From assembly GCA_016718205.1 (NCBI GenBank), contig JADKEB010000033.1, positions 1 to 64,000 on the forward strand: 64,000 nt of DNA. Reading direction: 5' to 3'. The notes below the pieces were generated by a model, which saw only the letters and a program-made list of their open reading frames with translations, made no database searches and had not been told where the DNA came from. The stretch is from Saprospiraceae bacterium (GTDB lineage Bacteria; Bacteroidota; Bacteroidia; Chitinophagales; Saprospiraceae). Each line of letters starts with the position of its first letter. Positions within the stretch are counted from its first letter, which is position 1. The position numbers and the translations under genes were made by a program. Below, one piece after another: positions 46,639 through 55,750 of this stretch.

Positions 46639-47925
46639 ATGGCCACTGTCACATCCCATACATCAGTAAAAACACAATCTTATATAGATAGAGAACTCAA
46701 GTTTGGAGCACACAATTATCATCCTGTACCGGTCGTGATAGAAAGAGGAGAGGGTGTTTACGTCTGGGATGTCGATGGTAAGCAGTATCTTGATTTTTTG
46801 TCTGCCTATTCGGCTGTAAATCAAGGCCATTGCCATCCAAGGATTGTAAATGTGATGATAGAACAGGCCCAAAAGCTCACACTTACTTCCAGAGCTTTTC
46901 ACAACAACATCCTGGGAGAGTGTGAAGAATTTATGGCAGGATTGTTTGGATTTGATAAAGTCCTTATGATGAATTCAGGCGTGGAAGCAGTAGAAACAGC
47001 AATGAAACTCGCCAGAAAATGGGCTTACAAAGTAAAAGGTGTAGAAAAAGACAAAGCCAGACTTTTGTTTGCAAAAAATAATTTTCATGGCAGGACACTT
47101 TCAGTGGTATCTGCTTCCACAGATACAGGCGCAAGGCAAGGATTTAGTCCTTTTACTCCCAATATAGATACTGTTGCATTTAATGATTTAGACGCATTGG
47201 AAGAAGCATTTAAAAGCTCTCCCGATTATGCTGCATTTATTGTAGAGCCTATTCAAGGCGAAGCAGGAGTGATTGTGCCTGATGACAATTATCTTAAAGA
47301 AGTGGCCCTGATGTGCAGAAAATATAATGTCTTATTTATAGCTGATGAAATACAAACCGGAATGGGAAGGACCGGAAGGCTACTCGCAACTTGCGGAGAC
47401 TGTCATTGTCCGGCAGGGAAGTGCCATCAAAGTCAAAGTGTCAAACCCGACATCGTTATCCTGGGCAAAGCACTATCCGGAGGTGTCATGCCTGTATCAG
47501 CCGTACTTGCCAGTGATGAAGTTATGTTGACTATCAAACCTGGTGAACATGGTTCCACTTTCGGAGGAAACCCCTTGGCTTGTGCTGTTGCGGTGGAAGC
47601 ATTGAAAGTCTTAATTGATGAAAATCTACCGGAAAATGCAGACCAAATGGGCAAGTTGTTCAGAGAAGGACTTGAACTGATTGCGGCCAATAACCGGTTA
47701 GTAACCGCTGTGAGAGGGCGAGGATTGCTAAATGCCATTGTGATAGATTCTGAAGAAGATTCTTATCTAGCCTGGAATATTTGTATGGAATTTAAAGATA
47801 ACGGACTTTTGGCGAAACCTACTCATGGCAATAAAATCAGACTTGCACCTCCATTAGTAATAAACGAAACACAGCTCAATGCAGCATTATCTATTATTGA
47901 AAAATCATTGCATTCTTTTCTGTAA
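46639..47925 (+). CDS. rocD: Ornithine aminotransferase with a Cys/His cluster insertion
   Basis: 428 residues, class III PLP aminotransferase. MNSGVEAVETAMKLARKWAY, NNFHGRTLSVVSAS, FIADEIQTGMGRTGRL and the PLP lysine K277 in ILGKALSGGVMP, then PGEHGSTFGGNPLACAVAVE. It converts ornithine and 2-oxoglutarate to glutamate semialdehyde and glutamate. Between TGRLLA and VKPDIVILGK it carries an insertion with C252, C255, H256, C257, C262 and H263, absent from classical enzymes, which looks like a metal-binding knuckle. Paired divergently with an AsnC-type regulator. Confidence 0.9.
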   Translation: MATVTSHTSVKTQSYIDRELKFGAHNYHPVPVVIERGEGVYVWDVDGKQYLDFLSAYSAVNQGHCHPRIVNVMIEQAQKLTLTSRAFHNNILGECEEFMAGLFGFDKVLMMNSGVEAVETAMKLARKWAYKVKGVEKDKARLLFAKNNFHGRTLSVVSASTDTGARQGFSPFTPNIDTVAFNDLDALEEAFKSSPDYAAFIVEPIQGEAGVIVPDDNYLKEVALMCRKYNVLFIADEIQTGMGRTGRLLATCGDCHCPAGKCHQSQSVKPDIVILGKALSGGVMPVSAVLASDEVMLTIKPGEHGSTFGGNPLACAVAVEALKVLIDENLPENADQMGKLFREGLELIAANNRLVTAVRGRGLLNAIVIDSEEDSYLAWNICMEFKDNGLLAKPTHGNKIRLAPPLVINETQLNAALSIIEKSLHSFL

Positions 47926-48014
47926 ATAATTCAGTAGTTACAAATATTTTATCAAACCAGAGAGAATTTTTTTAACCTTTTGTAAATTTGCCTTTCTAAA
48001 AAAAAATAATAGCA

Positions 48015-48461
48015 ATGGTTTGGAAAACTTTGTCCTGTTTCTTCATTTTATTTATTTTTTATTCATGCAAACATGCGCATGAAGTAGATCCATTGTTGGT
48101 CGATGCAGACAGAGTTCAGCACGAAGCCATTGCATTAGGTGTAATGGCCGATAGCATACTGGACGCAAGGTTGGCCCAAGGAAAAAATACTTGGAATATT
48201 GATTCTTTAAGGATGCTAAAATCTGAAGTGGCCAACTGGAAAATAGAGATGGTAGGTGTGCCTGGTGTGCATCACGATCATAGTAACCACGAAGGAAACG
48301 ATCATGCTCATGATCACGCCCACGATCATGCTCATGATCACGATCACGATCATGGCGATCAGGAAATAGGTGGTCAATTAAGCCCTGCTGAAAACAAAAA
48401 AGTGCAGGAAGCATGGAAAATCAGGATTGAAAAAGTGCTTGCCACCTTGAATCAAAATTGA
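48015..48461 (+). CDS. Lipoprotein with a His/Asp-rich metal-binding stretch
   Basis: 148 residues. Signal peptide ending LFIFYSC at about residue 17 (lipoprotein-type), a helical segment (LVDADRVQHEAIALGVMADS), then a run of about 30 residues dominated by His and Asp (HDHAHDHAHDHDHDHGD, residues about 97-115), and a short charged C-terminus. The His-rich run should bind zinc, nickel or copper. No transporter is adjacent; a metal-buffering role at the outer membrane is inferred. Confidence 0.7.
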   Translation: MVWKTLSCFFILFIFYSCKHAHEVDPLLVDADRVQHEAIALGVMADSILDARLAQGKNTWNIDSLRMLKSEVANWKIEMVGVPGVHHDHSNHEGNDHAHDHAHDHAHDHDHDHGDQEIGGQLSPAENKKVQEAWKIRIEKVLATLNQN

Positions 48462-48484
48462 TATTCTTGATAATTGGTAATATT

Positions 48485-48979
48485 TTAGTTTCTGATTGAT
48501 TTCACCATTTCTTTGACTTCTGTTTCACTAAACTCTTTACTGTTTCCGCATTGAAAATTGATTTCATTTGACCCTATCACTTTGATTATGATAAAATCAT
48601 AACTTTGCATTCCTTCCTGATTTGTTTTTTCAAACAGATAGCCATCTTCATATTCCTCCACTATTTTGTTAAAAAATGGATTGGACGCAAATATGACTTT
48701 TTTATTTTCTTTTAGCTTACTTATGTCAGAAGATCGGGCGCTTCCCATAAAAATCTGAACATCATATCCAGAGTTATTTTTGACAGAGACGTCTGTCAGA
48801 TCACCTTGCCCGATCTTTGTGACTTGAATGTCCGCAGGAGCTGTGATAGAGTAGGGTATACCATATTTCATAAGATCTGTTCTTCCATTTTTGATGCCTT
48901 GATCCGTTTGTTTACACGCAATAAGTATCATCATTGGTAATACAATTGCCCAAAGCATTTTATTCAAATTTAAGGTCAT
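48485..48979 (-). CDS. Hypothetical lipoprotein
   Basis: 164 residues. A lipobox LPMMILIAC puts the Cys at about residue 22. The mature domain (IPYSITAPADIQVTKIGQGD, VKNNSGYDVQIFMGSARSSD, ETEVKEMVKSIRN) is an alpha/beta fold I cannot assign. Convergent with the His-rich lipoprotein gene, 23 bp apart. Confidence 0.6.
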   Translation of the reverse strand: MTLNLNKMLWAIVLPMMILIACKQTDQGIKNGRTDLMKYGIPYSITAPADIQVTKIGQGDLTDVSVKNNSGYDVQIFMGSARSSDISKLKENKKVIFASNPFFNKIVEEYEDGYLFEKTNQEGMQSYDFIIIKVIGSNEINFQCGNSKEFSETEVKEMVKSIRN

Positions 48980-49981
48980 AATGTCTCTATTAAATATTTG
49001 TTACAAACTCTTATCTGCAAATGTAATGAACTTCAGGAAATTGGAGTATCAAAACAAAATTTCCTTCAAAATATTTAAGGTACAAATGATAATATCATTG
49101 TATTTATGGTCCTGAAATTCTGGTGGTTAACCGGGCCAGATACTTTAGGGTGCTTTGCATTTATATAGACAAAATAATGCATATAAAAAAATTATATTTA
49201 TTTTATTAAAATATTATTTCCTATGGATTTTGTATTTTTATGGTAACACTTTGAATTCTACCTTTGCATCATCAATTGCGAAGCAGCTATTGAATATGTG
49301 AAATTGTGAGTTTTTTATAGAAGCATATGATCAGGTGGGAGTACCTGCGAAGCTACATTATTATGGATATGTTTATGGGATTATAATTTTATAAATGGTC
49401 GCTGGGGGGCGACCATTTATGTTTAGACCTTTTTGAGAATCATCAACAAAAAAAAATTGGAATCACAATTATCGAATCCACTCCGATAAGACTTTGATCA
49501 AGAGAATTCAATAATTATTGATTTCTACTGTATTGATAATCATATGTTTCCCTTATTTGTTTGCATTATAAATTTTATTGCTGCATGCTAACAGACAGCA
49601 CAGCTACAGGGGAGAGCAAAGTTTGGAAGATGGAGGGGATGTCCACAAAAGAATGGGCCTTTCTGCCTACATTGGCAGGGGTAAGGGGAGAATATATATT
49701 GGCATTTCAACAATCAGATTAGGTTGAAATATCGGTTGCTTATCCTATAATGTGAGTTATTTGAGCAGTCTATACAAATTACGAAAAAAATACGATTTTA
49801 TAAACACGCGGTTAAATTTTTTGTATTGGGAAGTCCTTGCAATATTTGATCCCAAAACTTATTCGTATCCCAAATTTCATTTTTTAGTGTAATTATATTA
49901 AATCATTACCCAAACATAGAAAACGGCACAATTTTGGTACTCTATATCCTACATATGTACACACTAAAACCGGTTTGAAAA
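48980..49981. other. 1-kb intergenic region
   Basis: The longest gap in the intact part of the window. It holds a candidate small RNA (49273-49425) and an unsupported 45-codon frame at 49585-49722 (MLTDSTATGESKVWKMEGMS) without a clear ribosome-binding site. No repeat copies elsewhere in the window. Confidence 0.5.
49273..49425 (+). ncRNA. Candidate small RNA ending in a strong hairpin
   Basis: TACCTTTG at 49259-49266 is a perfect -7 box with no open frame behind it. About 120 nt later lies a perfect 12-bp hairpin, ATAAATGGTCGC/GCGACCATTTAT (49391-49420), with a GC-rich loop, the strongest stem in the region. A second small hairpin (AGGT...ACCT near 49337) lies in between. The T tract after the hairpin is weak (GTTTAGACCTTTTT). 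An independent transcript is inferred; a 6S-type or regulatory RNA cannot be distinguished. Confidence 0.35.
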
Positions 49982-52900
49982 ATGAAAAATGGTTTTTTTC
50001 GATATTTCATCCTATTTGGGATTTTTTTACTTCCTTTTATTTCTTACTCTCAGGAATTAAAATGGATATACAAAATTGGTGGTATTACTACTGATTATTG
50101 TGCTGGAGTTACTTTGGACAACAATCAGAATGTTTATGATATTACCAATTTTACGGGAAACGTTTCAATTGCCTTAAATGTAACGAAGTCCACACGCGGG
50201 CAGGAAGATATTCTTATAAGAAAAAGTTCGCCTGCGGGAATTCAGCAATGGATCCGGCAAGTAGGCAGTAAATCACAGGATATCGCTCAGGACATAGTCG
50301 TAGACAATCAGAATAACGTATACATTGTAGGTACTTTCAGAGATTCATTATTTATGGACTCAACACATGTACTTACCACCTTAGCAAATTCATATGCTTC
50401 TTTTATTATCAAATTGAATAGTGAAGGCAACTTTCAATGGGCACAAAAGATAGTTTCCGATCTTCCAGTAGTTGCAAAAACTGTGTCGACAGGACCAATT
50501 GAAGATATAGTTGTTTCCGGGCATTTTGATGGTGTGGCTAGTTTTCCGGATAATCGAAATCTGACATCTAATGGAGGTAATGATGTTTTTATTTTGAAAA
50601 TCAATAGAAATACTGGTGCAACCATGTATCTAAAACAAATAGGAGGCATTGATCAGGATTTTGGAATTCATCATGCAGTAGATAATGAAAACAATATCTA
50701 CATCACTGGTGATTTTAGGGCTAGTGTTGATTTTGACCCAAACAATGGCGAACTTATACTGAACAGCAAAGGATTAACGGATATATTTTTATTGAAACTA
50801 TCTGAATCAGGCAACTTTTTATGGGCAAAAGCATATGGAGGCATTAATGTAGACTACGGTCATTCTATTGCAATTGATAAAGATAAAAACATCATACTCA
50901 CAGGAAGATTTTCTGAAACAGTCGGTTTTGGCAGTACTACTCAAGCACTGCAGTCCAAGGGTTCTACAGATATTTTTTTATTGAAACTCAATAGAGATGG
51001 CATAACTCAATGGGTGAACGGATATGGAGATGTCAATAATGATGTACCTGGTCACGTGATTGTCAATAGTAATGGCATAATCTACCTTGCAGGAACATTC
51101 AGAAATAAGGTAGATTTTGATCCTTCGCCCGTTGCCAACTTCAGTGATTCAAATGGTGGAGCTGATGGATTTTTGGCATTATACAATCAGGATGGCTCTT
51201 ACAATGATCGTTTTAGTTTTGGCGGGATAAGTAATGAGCAAATACATAAAATTGCTTTGAAAGCAAACGGTGAGGTTATAGTGGGTGGAGGTTTTGGTGC
51301 CATTGTGGATTTTGATCCGAGGCAGCTTTCTGAACTCAATATATTTTCAAGTGGTGGATTAGATGCCTTTATGATTAATGTTTTCGTATGTGTAAATCCT
51401 TATATTAAGGAACTCAGAGTGGTGAAACCCAACTTATGTTATGGAGAAAATGTTTTCATACAAATAGTAGAGGGACATCTGAATAGTGCCACACAATGGT
51501 CATGGCAAAGAGAAAAATGTGACAATCTCACTTTTGCTGCCGGTCCATTTTTGAACATTCCTGTACTGAATAATACCAGTTTTTTTGTAAAAGGGTGGGG
51601 AGGTTGTGTCGTAAATGATCAATGCAGAAAGATTGACATACAAGTTTTTAAAGATACACTGCAATATCAGTTTTTCGAATTATGTGAAGGAGATACGATC
51701 AAGGTTGGAAATAATAGATATACCTCCGCTGGTGTTTTTACTGATTCTCTTAAATCAATCTCCGGATGTGACAGTGTGTTAATAACCGAAATTGTTTTAA
51801 ATAAGAGTTATAAATTTAATGATAATTACCAAATTTGCCCGGGGGATACTGTTAAAGTAGGTGGATCCAGGTACACTTTTTCTGGTGTCTACACCAACGT
51901 ATTTAAAACTAAAAAAGGATGTGACAGTATCATCATATCAAATATTTCTGTCAAGCCAACCAACATCGAAACTATCAATCAAACTATTTGCGAAGGAACA
52001 TCAATAACCATTGGAAATGTAGTGTACAATTCAAGCGGTACATTTATTCAGGAGTCAGCCAATCCAAATGGGTGCAAAGACCTTAAAATTGTCAACATAA
52101 AAATAGCAAAAAGAGACGTTGTGCTACAAAAAAATATTTGCTTTGGGGATAGTTTAAGAATAGGTAACAAACTGTATACTGTGTCAGGAACTTTTAAAGA
52201 TACCCTAATCTCATCATTAGGTTGTGACAGTGTTATTACGACGATATTGGAAGTTAAATCACTTTCATCTTCCACACAGTTTTATCAAATTTGTGAAGGT
52301 GACAGTGTGATAGTTGGCAGCAAGATTTACAAAACATCGGGGAATTACATTGATGTTTTCAAAAATGTAGCAGGTTGTGACAGCACTGTATTTTCAGGCG
52401 TAGTTGTAGTGCCTAAAGTGATTCCAACTTTAAAAATGTATACAATATGTGAGGGAGATAGTGTCAAAGTGAGTTCAAAAGTCTACAAAGTTCAGGGATT
52501 ATATCAAGATACTCTGCGATCAACTAAAGGATGTGACAGTATCATCACAACAAACCTGAAAGTTTTTTTAAGAAATAATATCATTTCTGTAAGTATCTGT
52601 GATGGTGATACTTTGAAAGCAGGAAGCTCAAGGTTGACAGCATCCGGCAGCTACACAATACCTTTCAAGAACTATTTTGGTTGTGACAGCATCGTTACGA
52701 TCGTCCTGACAGTAAAGCAACAGGTCAATAAAACATTTGATTACTTCATTTGCCCTGGTGATTCAGCCCTGGTAAAAGGTGTCTATTATAAAACTCCCCA
52801 AACGCTTGCCTTCAAATATCCTGCTCAAAATGGGTGCGATAGCATTGAGACACATCAGGTCAAATATAAGCATGTGACTACAACACAAAATATTACTATA

Positions 52901-53641
52901 TGTAATGGCAATGTCTTTGTATTGAATGGTAAAACGTATAAAGAAAAAGGAATCTATACAGAGACCTTTAAAAAATCAGATGGTTGCGATAGTATTCTTC
53001 AACTCGTTGTAAATGTAAATCCTTCTTACATCATTGATACTCTATTTGAGAGATGCAAAGGTGAAAGTGTCACAGTCGGTACTTCCACATATTTGAATCC
53101 GGGTAAATTTGTTGAAAATCTTAAAACAACAAAGGGCTGTGACAGCACCATCAGATTTGAATTAAGAATTACCAACTTTATTCCTGCGGTATTTTTGGCA
53201 CGAGATACACTCTCGGCATTTGTCATAGACGGTGCTAAATACCAGTGGTATGAGTGTTCTAATAACAATACAAGGATACCATTTCTTGGAGCAACTTCAT
53301 CCGCTTTCCCACTTTTTAGATCAGGAAAATATTCTTTGGGTATTACTTTCAGAAATTGTACCTACTTTAGTGATTGTCTGGACTACATCAGGACTTCGAC
53401 TGAAGAATTGCCAGCAAATATTGTTACTATTTATCCCAATCCATTTAGTGATATTGTGCAGATTTCTGCTGAAAAGGATTTGAAATTGAAAATAGCAGAT
53501 ATACAAGGAAGAATCAAAGGAGAATATGAGATAATGAATGGTAAGAATGAGATAAATGTGAATCAGTTTGAGTCAGGAATTTATATTTTTGAGTTATCTG
53601 ACTCAAATGGAAAACTGTTTGTCAAAACATTAAAACTGTAG
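49982..53641 (+). CDS. SBBP beta-propeller and GCDS-repeat protein with T9SS type A signal
   Basis: 1219 residues. Signal peptide (MKNGFFRYFILFGIFLLPFI), then SBBP-type propeller repeats at about 22-470 (DNNQNVYDITNFTGNVSIAL, DNENNIYITGDFRASVDFD, DKDKNIILTGRFSETVGFG). A Cys-containing linker leads to ten tandem repeats of about 54 residues (557-1065) with the pattern C-x-G-D-x-x-x-V-G ... Y-x-x-S-G-x-Y ... G-C-D-S-I. The C-terminus (VTIYPNPFSDIVQISAEKDL, NVNQFESGIYIFELSDSNG) is a type A sorting domain. A surface-attached or secreted repeat protein. The next gene starts 9 bp after the stop. Confidence 0.85.
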   Translation: MKNGFFRYFILFGIFLLPFISYSQELKWIYKIGGITTDYCAGVTLDNNQNVYDITNFTGNVSIALNVTKSTRGQEDILIRKSSPAGIQQWIRQVGSKSQDIAQDIVVDNQNNVYIVGTFRDSLFMDSTHVLTTLANSYASFIIKLNSEGNFQWAQKIVSDLPVVAKTVSTGPIEDIVVSGHFDGVASFPDNRNLTSNGGNDVFILKINRNTGATMYLKQIGGIDQDFGIHHAVDNENNIYITGDFRASVDFDPNNGELILNSKGLTDIFLLKLSESGNFLWAKAYGGINVDYGHSIAIDKDKNIILTGRFSETVGFGSTTQALQSKGSTDIFLLKLNRDGITQWVNGYGDVNNDVPGHVIVNSNGIIYLAGTFRNKVDFDPSPVANFSDSNGGADGFLALYNQDGSYNDRFSFGGISNEQIHKIALKANGEVIVGGGFGAIVDFDPRQLSELNIFSSGGLDAFMINVFVCVNPYIKELRVVKPNLCYGENVFIQIVEGHLNSATQWSWQREKCDNLTFAAGPFLNIPVLNNTSFFVKGWGGCVVNDQCRKIDIQVFKDTLQYQFFELCEGDTIKVGNNRYTSAGVFTDSLKSISGCDSVLITEIVLNKSYKFNDNYQICPGDTVKVGGSRYTFSGVYTNVFKTKKGCDSIIISNISVKPTNIETINQTICEGTSITIGNVVYNSSGTFIQESANPNGCKDLKIVNIKIAKRDVVLQKNICFGDSLRIGNKLYTVSGTFKDTLISSLGCDSVITTILEVKSLSSSTQFYQICEGDSVIVGSKIYKTSGNYIDVFKNVAGCDSTVFSGVVVVPKVIPTLKMYTICEGDSVKVSSKVYKVQGLYQDTLRSTKGCDSIITTNLKVFLRNNIISVSICDGDTLKAGSSRLTASGSYTIPFKNYFGCDSIVTIVLTVKQQVNKTFDYFICPGDSALVKGVYYKTPQTLAFKYPAQNGCDSIETHQVKYKHVTTTQNITICNGNVFVLNGKTYKEKGIYTETFKKSDGCDSILQLVVNVNPSYIIDTLFERCKGESVTVGTSTYLNPGKFVENLKTTKGCDSTIRFELRITNFIPAVFLARDTLSAFVIDGAKYQWYECSNNNTRIPFLGATSSAFPLFRSGKYSLGITFRNCTYFSDCLDYIRTSTEELPANIVTIYPNPFSDIVQISAEKDLKLKIADIQGRIKGEYEIMNGKNEINVNQFESGIYIFELSDSNGKLFVKTLKL

Positions 53642-53650
53642 CTTAAAAAC

Positions 53651-54391
53651 ATGCAAAAAAGTAAAAACGTCTCTGACACTTTCAGATTCAAACAATTTGA
53701 AATTCGACAGGATCGTTGTACAATGAAAGTGAACACGGATGGGGTTTTGCTGGGTGCATGGACTGATTTAAGTAACAAAAAGAAGTCCCTTGACATCGGT
53801 ACAGGCACAGGACTTATTGCTATCATGATAGCCCAAAGAAGCCTGAAGATATTTTCTCACGGTATCGAAATAGACGAAAATGCCAGTATCGATGCCAAAA
53901 CGAATATGGATAATAGTCCTTTCCATGCGAGGCTGACATCTATTCATCAGTCAGTTCAGGACTATATGTCATCAACTTCCTCAAAATATGATCTTATAGT
54001 GAGCAATCCGCCTTTTTTTTCAGGTGGCACATTTTCACTCAATGAAAATAAAGCAAGTGTAAGGCACACTATCAAACTTTCTCATACTGACTTGCTTAAT
54101 GCTGTGAGAAATTTATTGGCACATGATGGCCATTTTGATGTGATTTTGCCTTACATAGAAGGGCTTAGGTTCATTGAATTGGCGGCAAAGTATGATTTTG
54201 GAGTAGTGAAACTTACTGAAGTATTATCTCGGGAAGGCAAGGGTATCGAACGTTTGTTGATAAGATTTGGAATGAAATGCAACCATGCATATCAAACCGA
54301 CACATTTGTCATTCATAACAGTGCACATCCCAATGATTACACCCTTGAATTTCAAAATCTGACTAAGGAGTTTTATCTTTTTATGGTGTAA
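53651..54391 (+). CDS. trmN6: tRNA1(Val) (adenine(37)-N6)-methyltransferase
   Basis: 246 residues. SAM-binding LDIGTGTGLIAIMIAQR, FSHGIEIDENASIDAKTN, and the catalytic NPPF motif in YDLIVSNPPFFSGGTFSL, diagnostic for N6-adenine methylation by the YfiC/TrmN6 family. N-terminal FKQFEIRQDRCTMKVNTDGV is also typical (K-V-x-T-D-G/A). Starts 9 bp after the large surface-protein gene and may be read through from it. Confidence 0.88.
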   Translation: MQKSKNVSDTFRFKQFEIRQDRCTMKVNTDGVLLGAWTDLSNKKKSLDIGTGTGLIAIMIAQRSLKIFSHGIEIDENASIDAKTNMDNSPFHARLTSIHQSVQDYMSSTSSKYDLIVSNPPFFSGGTFSLNENKASVRHTIKLSHTDLLNAVRNLLAHDGHFDVILPYIEGLRFIELAAKYDFGVVKLTEVLSREGKGIERLLIRFGMKCNHAYQTDTFVIHNSAHPNDYTLEFQNLTKEFYLFMV

Positions 54392-54466
54392 GATGGTAAT
54401 GTAAATTCAGTTGACTATTTTATTCATTTGGATGTTGGAAAAATAGCTACATCAATGTGAAAGACA

Positions 54467-55537
54467 CTATTCAATAGCAATCTGTGAAGTATCGAGCAAT
54501 AATATACCGTCTTCAAATACACTTCCTACTAATATTTTATTTTTGTAGACAGCGGCAACTGATGAGCCTGAAAAAAGATATCCATCGTTAATATAGTAGT
54601 TTTTAATAGTTGGATTTTCCAAATTGTTCAGTTCAATTTTAATCACATGTGACGGACTTTTCTTATTGGCATCACTGGCATGACTGAGAAATTTCAATAA
54701 TTTAGGGTGTGCACCAACCCAAAGATTGCCTTCTTCATCCCATTCCAGATTATCCACTCCAGTGTTGCATTTGATTTTGCCGGTCTTTTGGAAAGGTTCT
54801 ATATTGTACACATGAATACTTCCGTCCGTACATGCTGCAACAAATAATTTTTTACTGTCTCGATCTATTGTTATCCCATTAGCATACCGTATGTCATTTG
54901 CGAGAATTTTTACAGTATTTCCATCATAATGACCCACACTCCCTGTCCCAATTAACAAAAAGTCTTTTATTGTTCTTAATGCTCCCATTTCATCACTATG
55001 ATCATTGGTGAAATAAAAAGTATTGGCTCCTGTAGCCACAATGTCATTAGGACTTTTAAATAGATTGCTTTTTATCGTCTGTATATGGATAAGTGAAGTA
55101 TCAGTATAACGAAAAATCTCAACGAAATGCCCTTCTTTCCTATGATTGATCACATGAAGCCACTTTGTTGTATCTTTCGGATCAACATATAAAGAAATAC
55201 CATGTGGTCTGAAATCTTCCTGCTTGAATGAGCCCGTCAGATTTTTCGCACCAGTATCCATTTTATTTAAGTCAAGTAAATAGATGGCCCCTTTTATGCC
55301 TTTTCCAGCGTCGATTCCCCTTCTGTCACAAGAAGAAATTAAAGCCTTTCCACTTTTCTGGTCAATAGTGATGTCTTCGGCACCGATCAGACCTTTGATG
55401 ATTTTCTCATTATATTGGCCATTCATTTTGATGGTACTGAAAAAGCCTGCATACCATAGAGATCGTAGTGTCAACATCACTACGACCAATAGAAGTATTA
55501 ACAGAATTTTTTTTATCAATGATTTCACAAACATCAA
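54467..55537 (-). CDS. Paraoxonase/arylesterase-family lactonase
   Basis: 356 residues. An N-terminal anchor helix (LLILLLVVVMLTLRSLWYAG) is followed by a six-bladed propeller like human PON1. All calcium ligands and the His dyad have counterparts: E54-D55 (GAEDI), H112 (RPHGISL), H132 (VINHRKE), N164-D165 (SPNDIVA), N220 (YANGIT), D262-N263 (VDNLEW). PON enzymes hydrolyse lactones and aryl esters, so a periplasmic lactonase is predicted; quorum-signal lactones are possible but unproven substrates. Convergent with trmN6. Confidence 0.82.
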   Translation of the reverse strand: MMFVKSLIKKILLILLLVVVMLTLRSLWYAGFFSTIKMNGQYNEKIIKGLIGAEDITIDQKSGKALISSCDRRGIDAGKGIKGAIYLLDLNKMDTGAKNLTGSFKQEDFRPHGISLYVDPKDTTKWLHVINHRKEGHFVEIFRYTDTSLIHIQTIKSNLFKSPNDIVATGANTFYFTNDHSDEMGALRTIKDFLLIGTGSVGHYDGNTVKILANDIRYANGITIDRDSKKLFVAACTDGSIHVYNIEPFQKTGKIKCNTGVDNLEWDEEGNLWVGAHPKLLKFLSHASDANKKSPSHVIKIELNNLENPTIKNYYINDGYLFSGSSVAAVYKNKILVGSVFEDGILLLDTSQIAIE

Positions 55538-55604
55538 AGTATAATTATAATCTCAAAGATAAATCAATATGTGATATTTTGTTAACTATATTAAAAATAA
55601 AAAG

Positions 55605-55642
55605 TTGATGCCACTCCCTATCTCAATATGGAATGGCATCAG
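55605..55642 (-). terminator. Terminator of the lipoprotein gene
   Basis: TTGATGCCA and TGGCATCA pair (with the adjacent CTCC/GGAA giving partial extension). On the minus strand the stem is followed by ACTTTTTATTTTT. It lies about 110 bp after the lipoprotein stop at 55751. Confidence 0.55.
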
Positions 55643-55750
55643 AAAATCTTTTTTTTAAAGAATTTAAATTGAATATTTATAAAACAATGTCCTTTTTAAA
55701 GTACCTGAAGATTAAACCTGAAAATCTAAAATGATAATTTTAGGTTAAAC

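Noticed and set aside
48778..48798. Palindrome TGACAGAGACGTCTGTCA considered as a third Crp/Fnr-type site
   Set aside because: Inside the coding sequence of a lipoprotein, with different spacing from the TGAC-N4-GTCA motif and no promoter next to it.
49585..49722. 45-codon frame MLTDSTATGESKVWKMEGMS
   Set aside because: No ribosome-binding site or promoter at a fitting distance and no recognisable family; kept only as a note in the gap entry.
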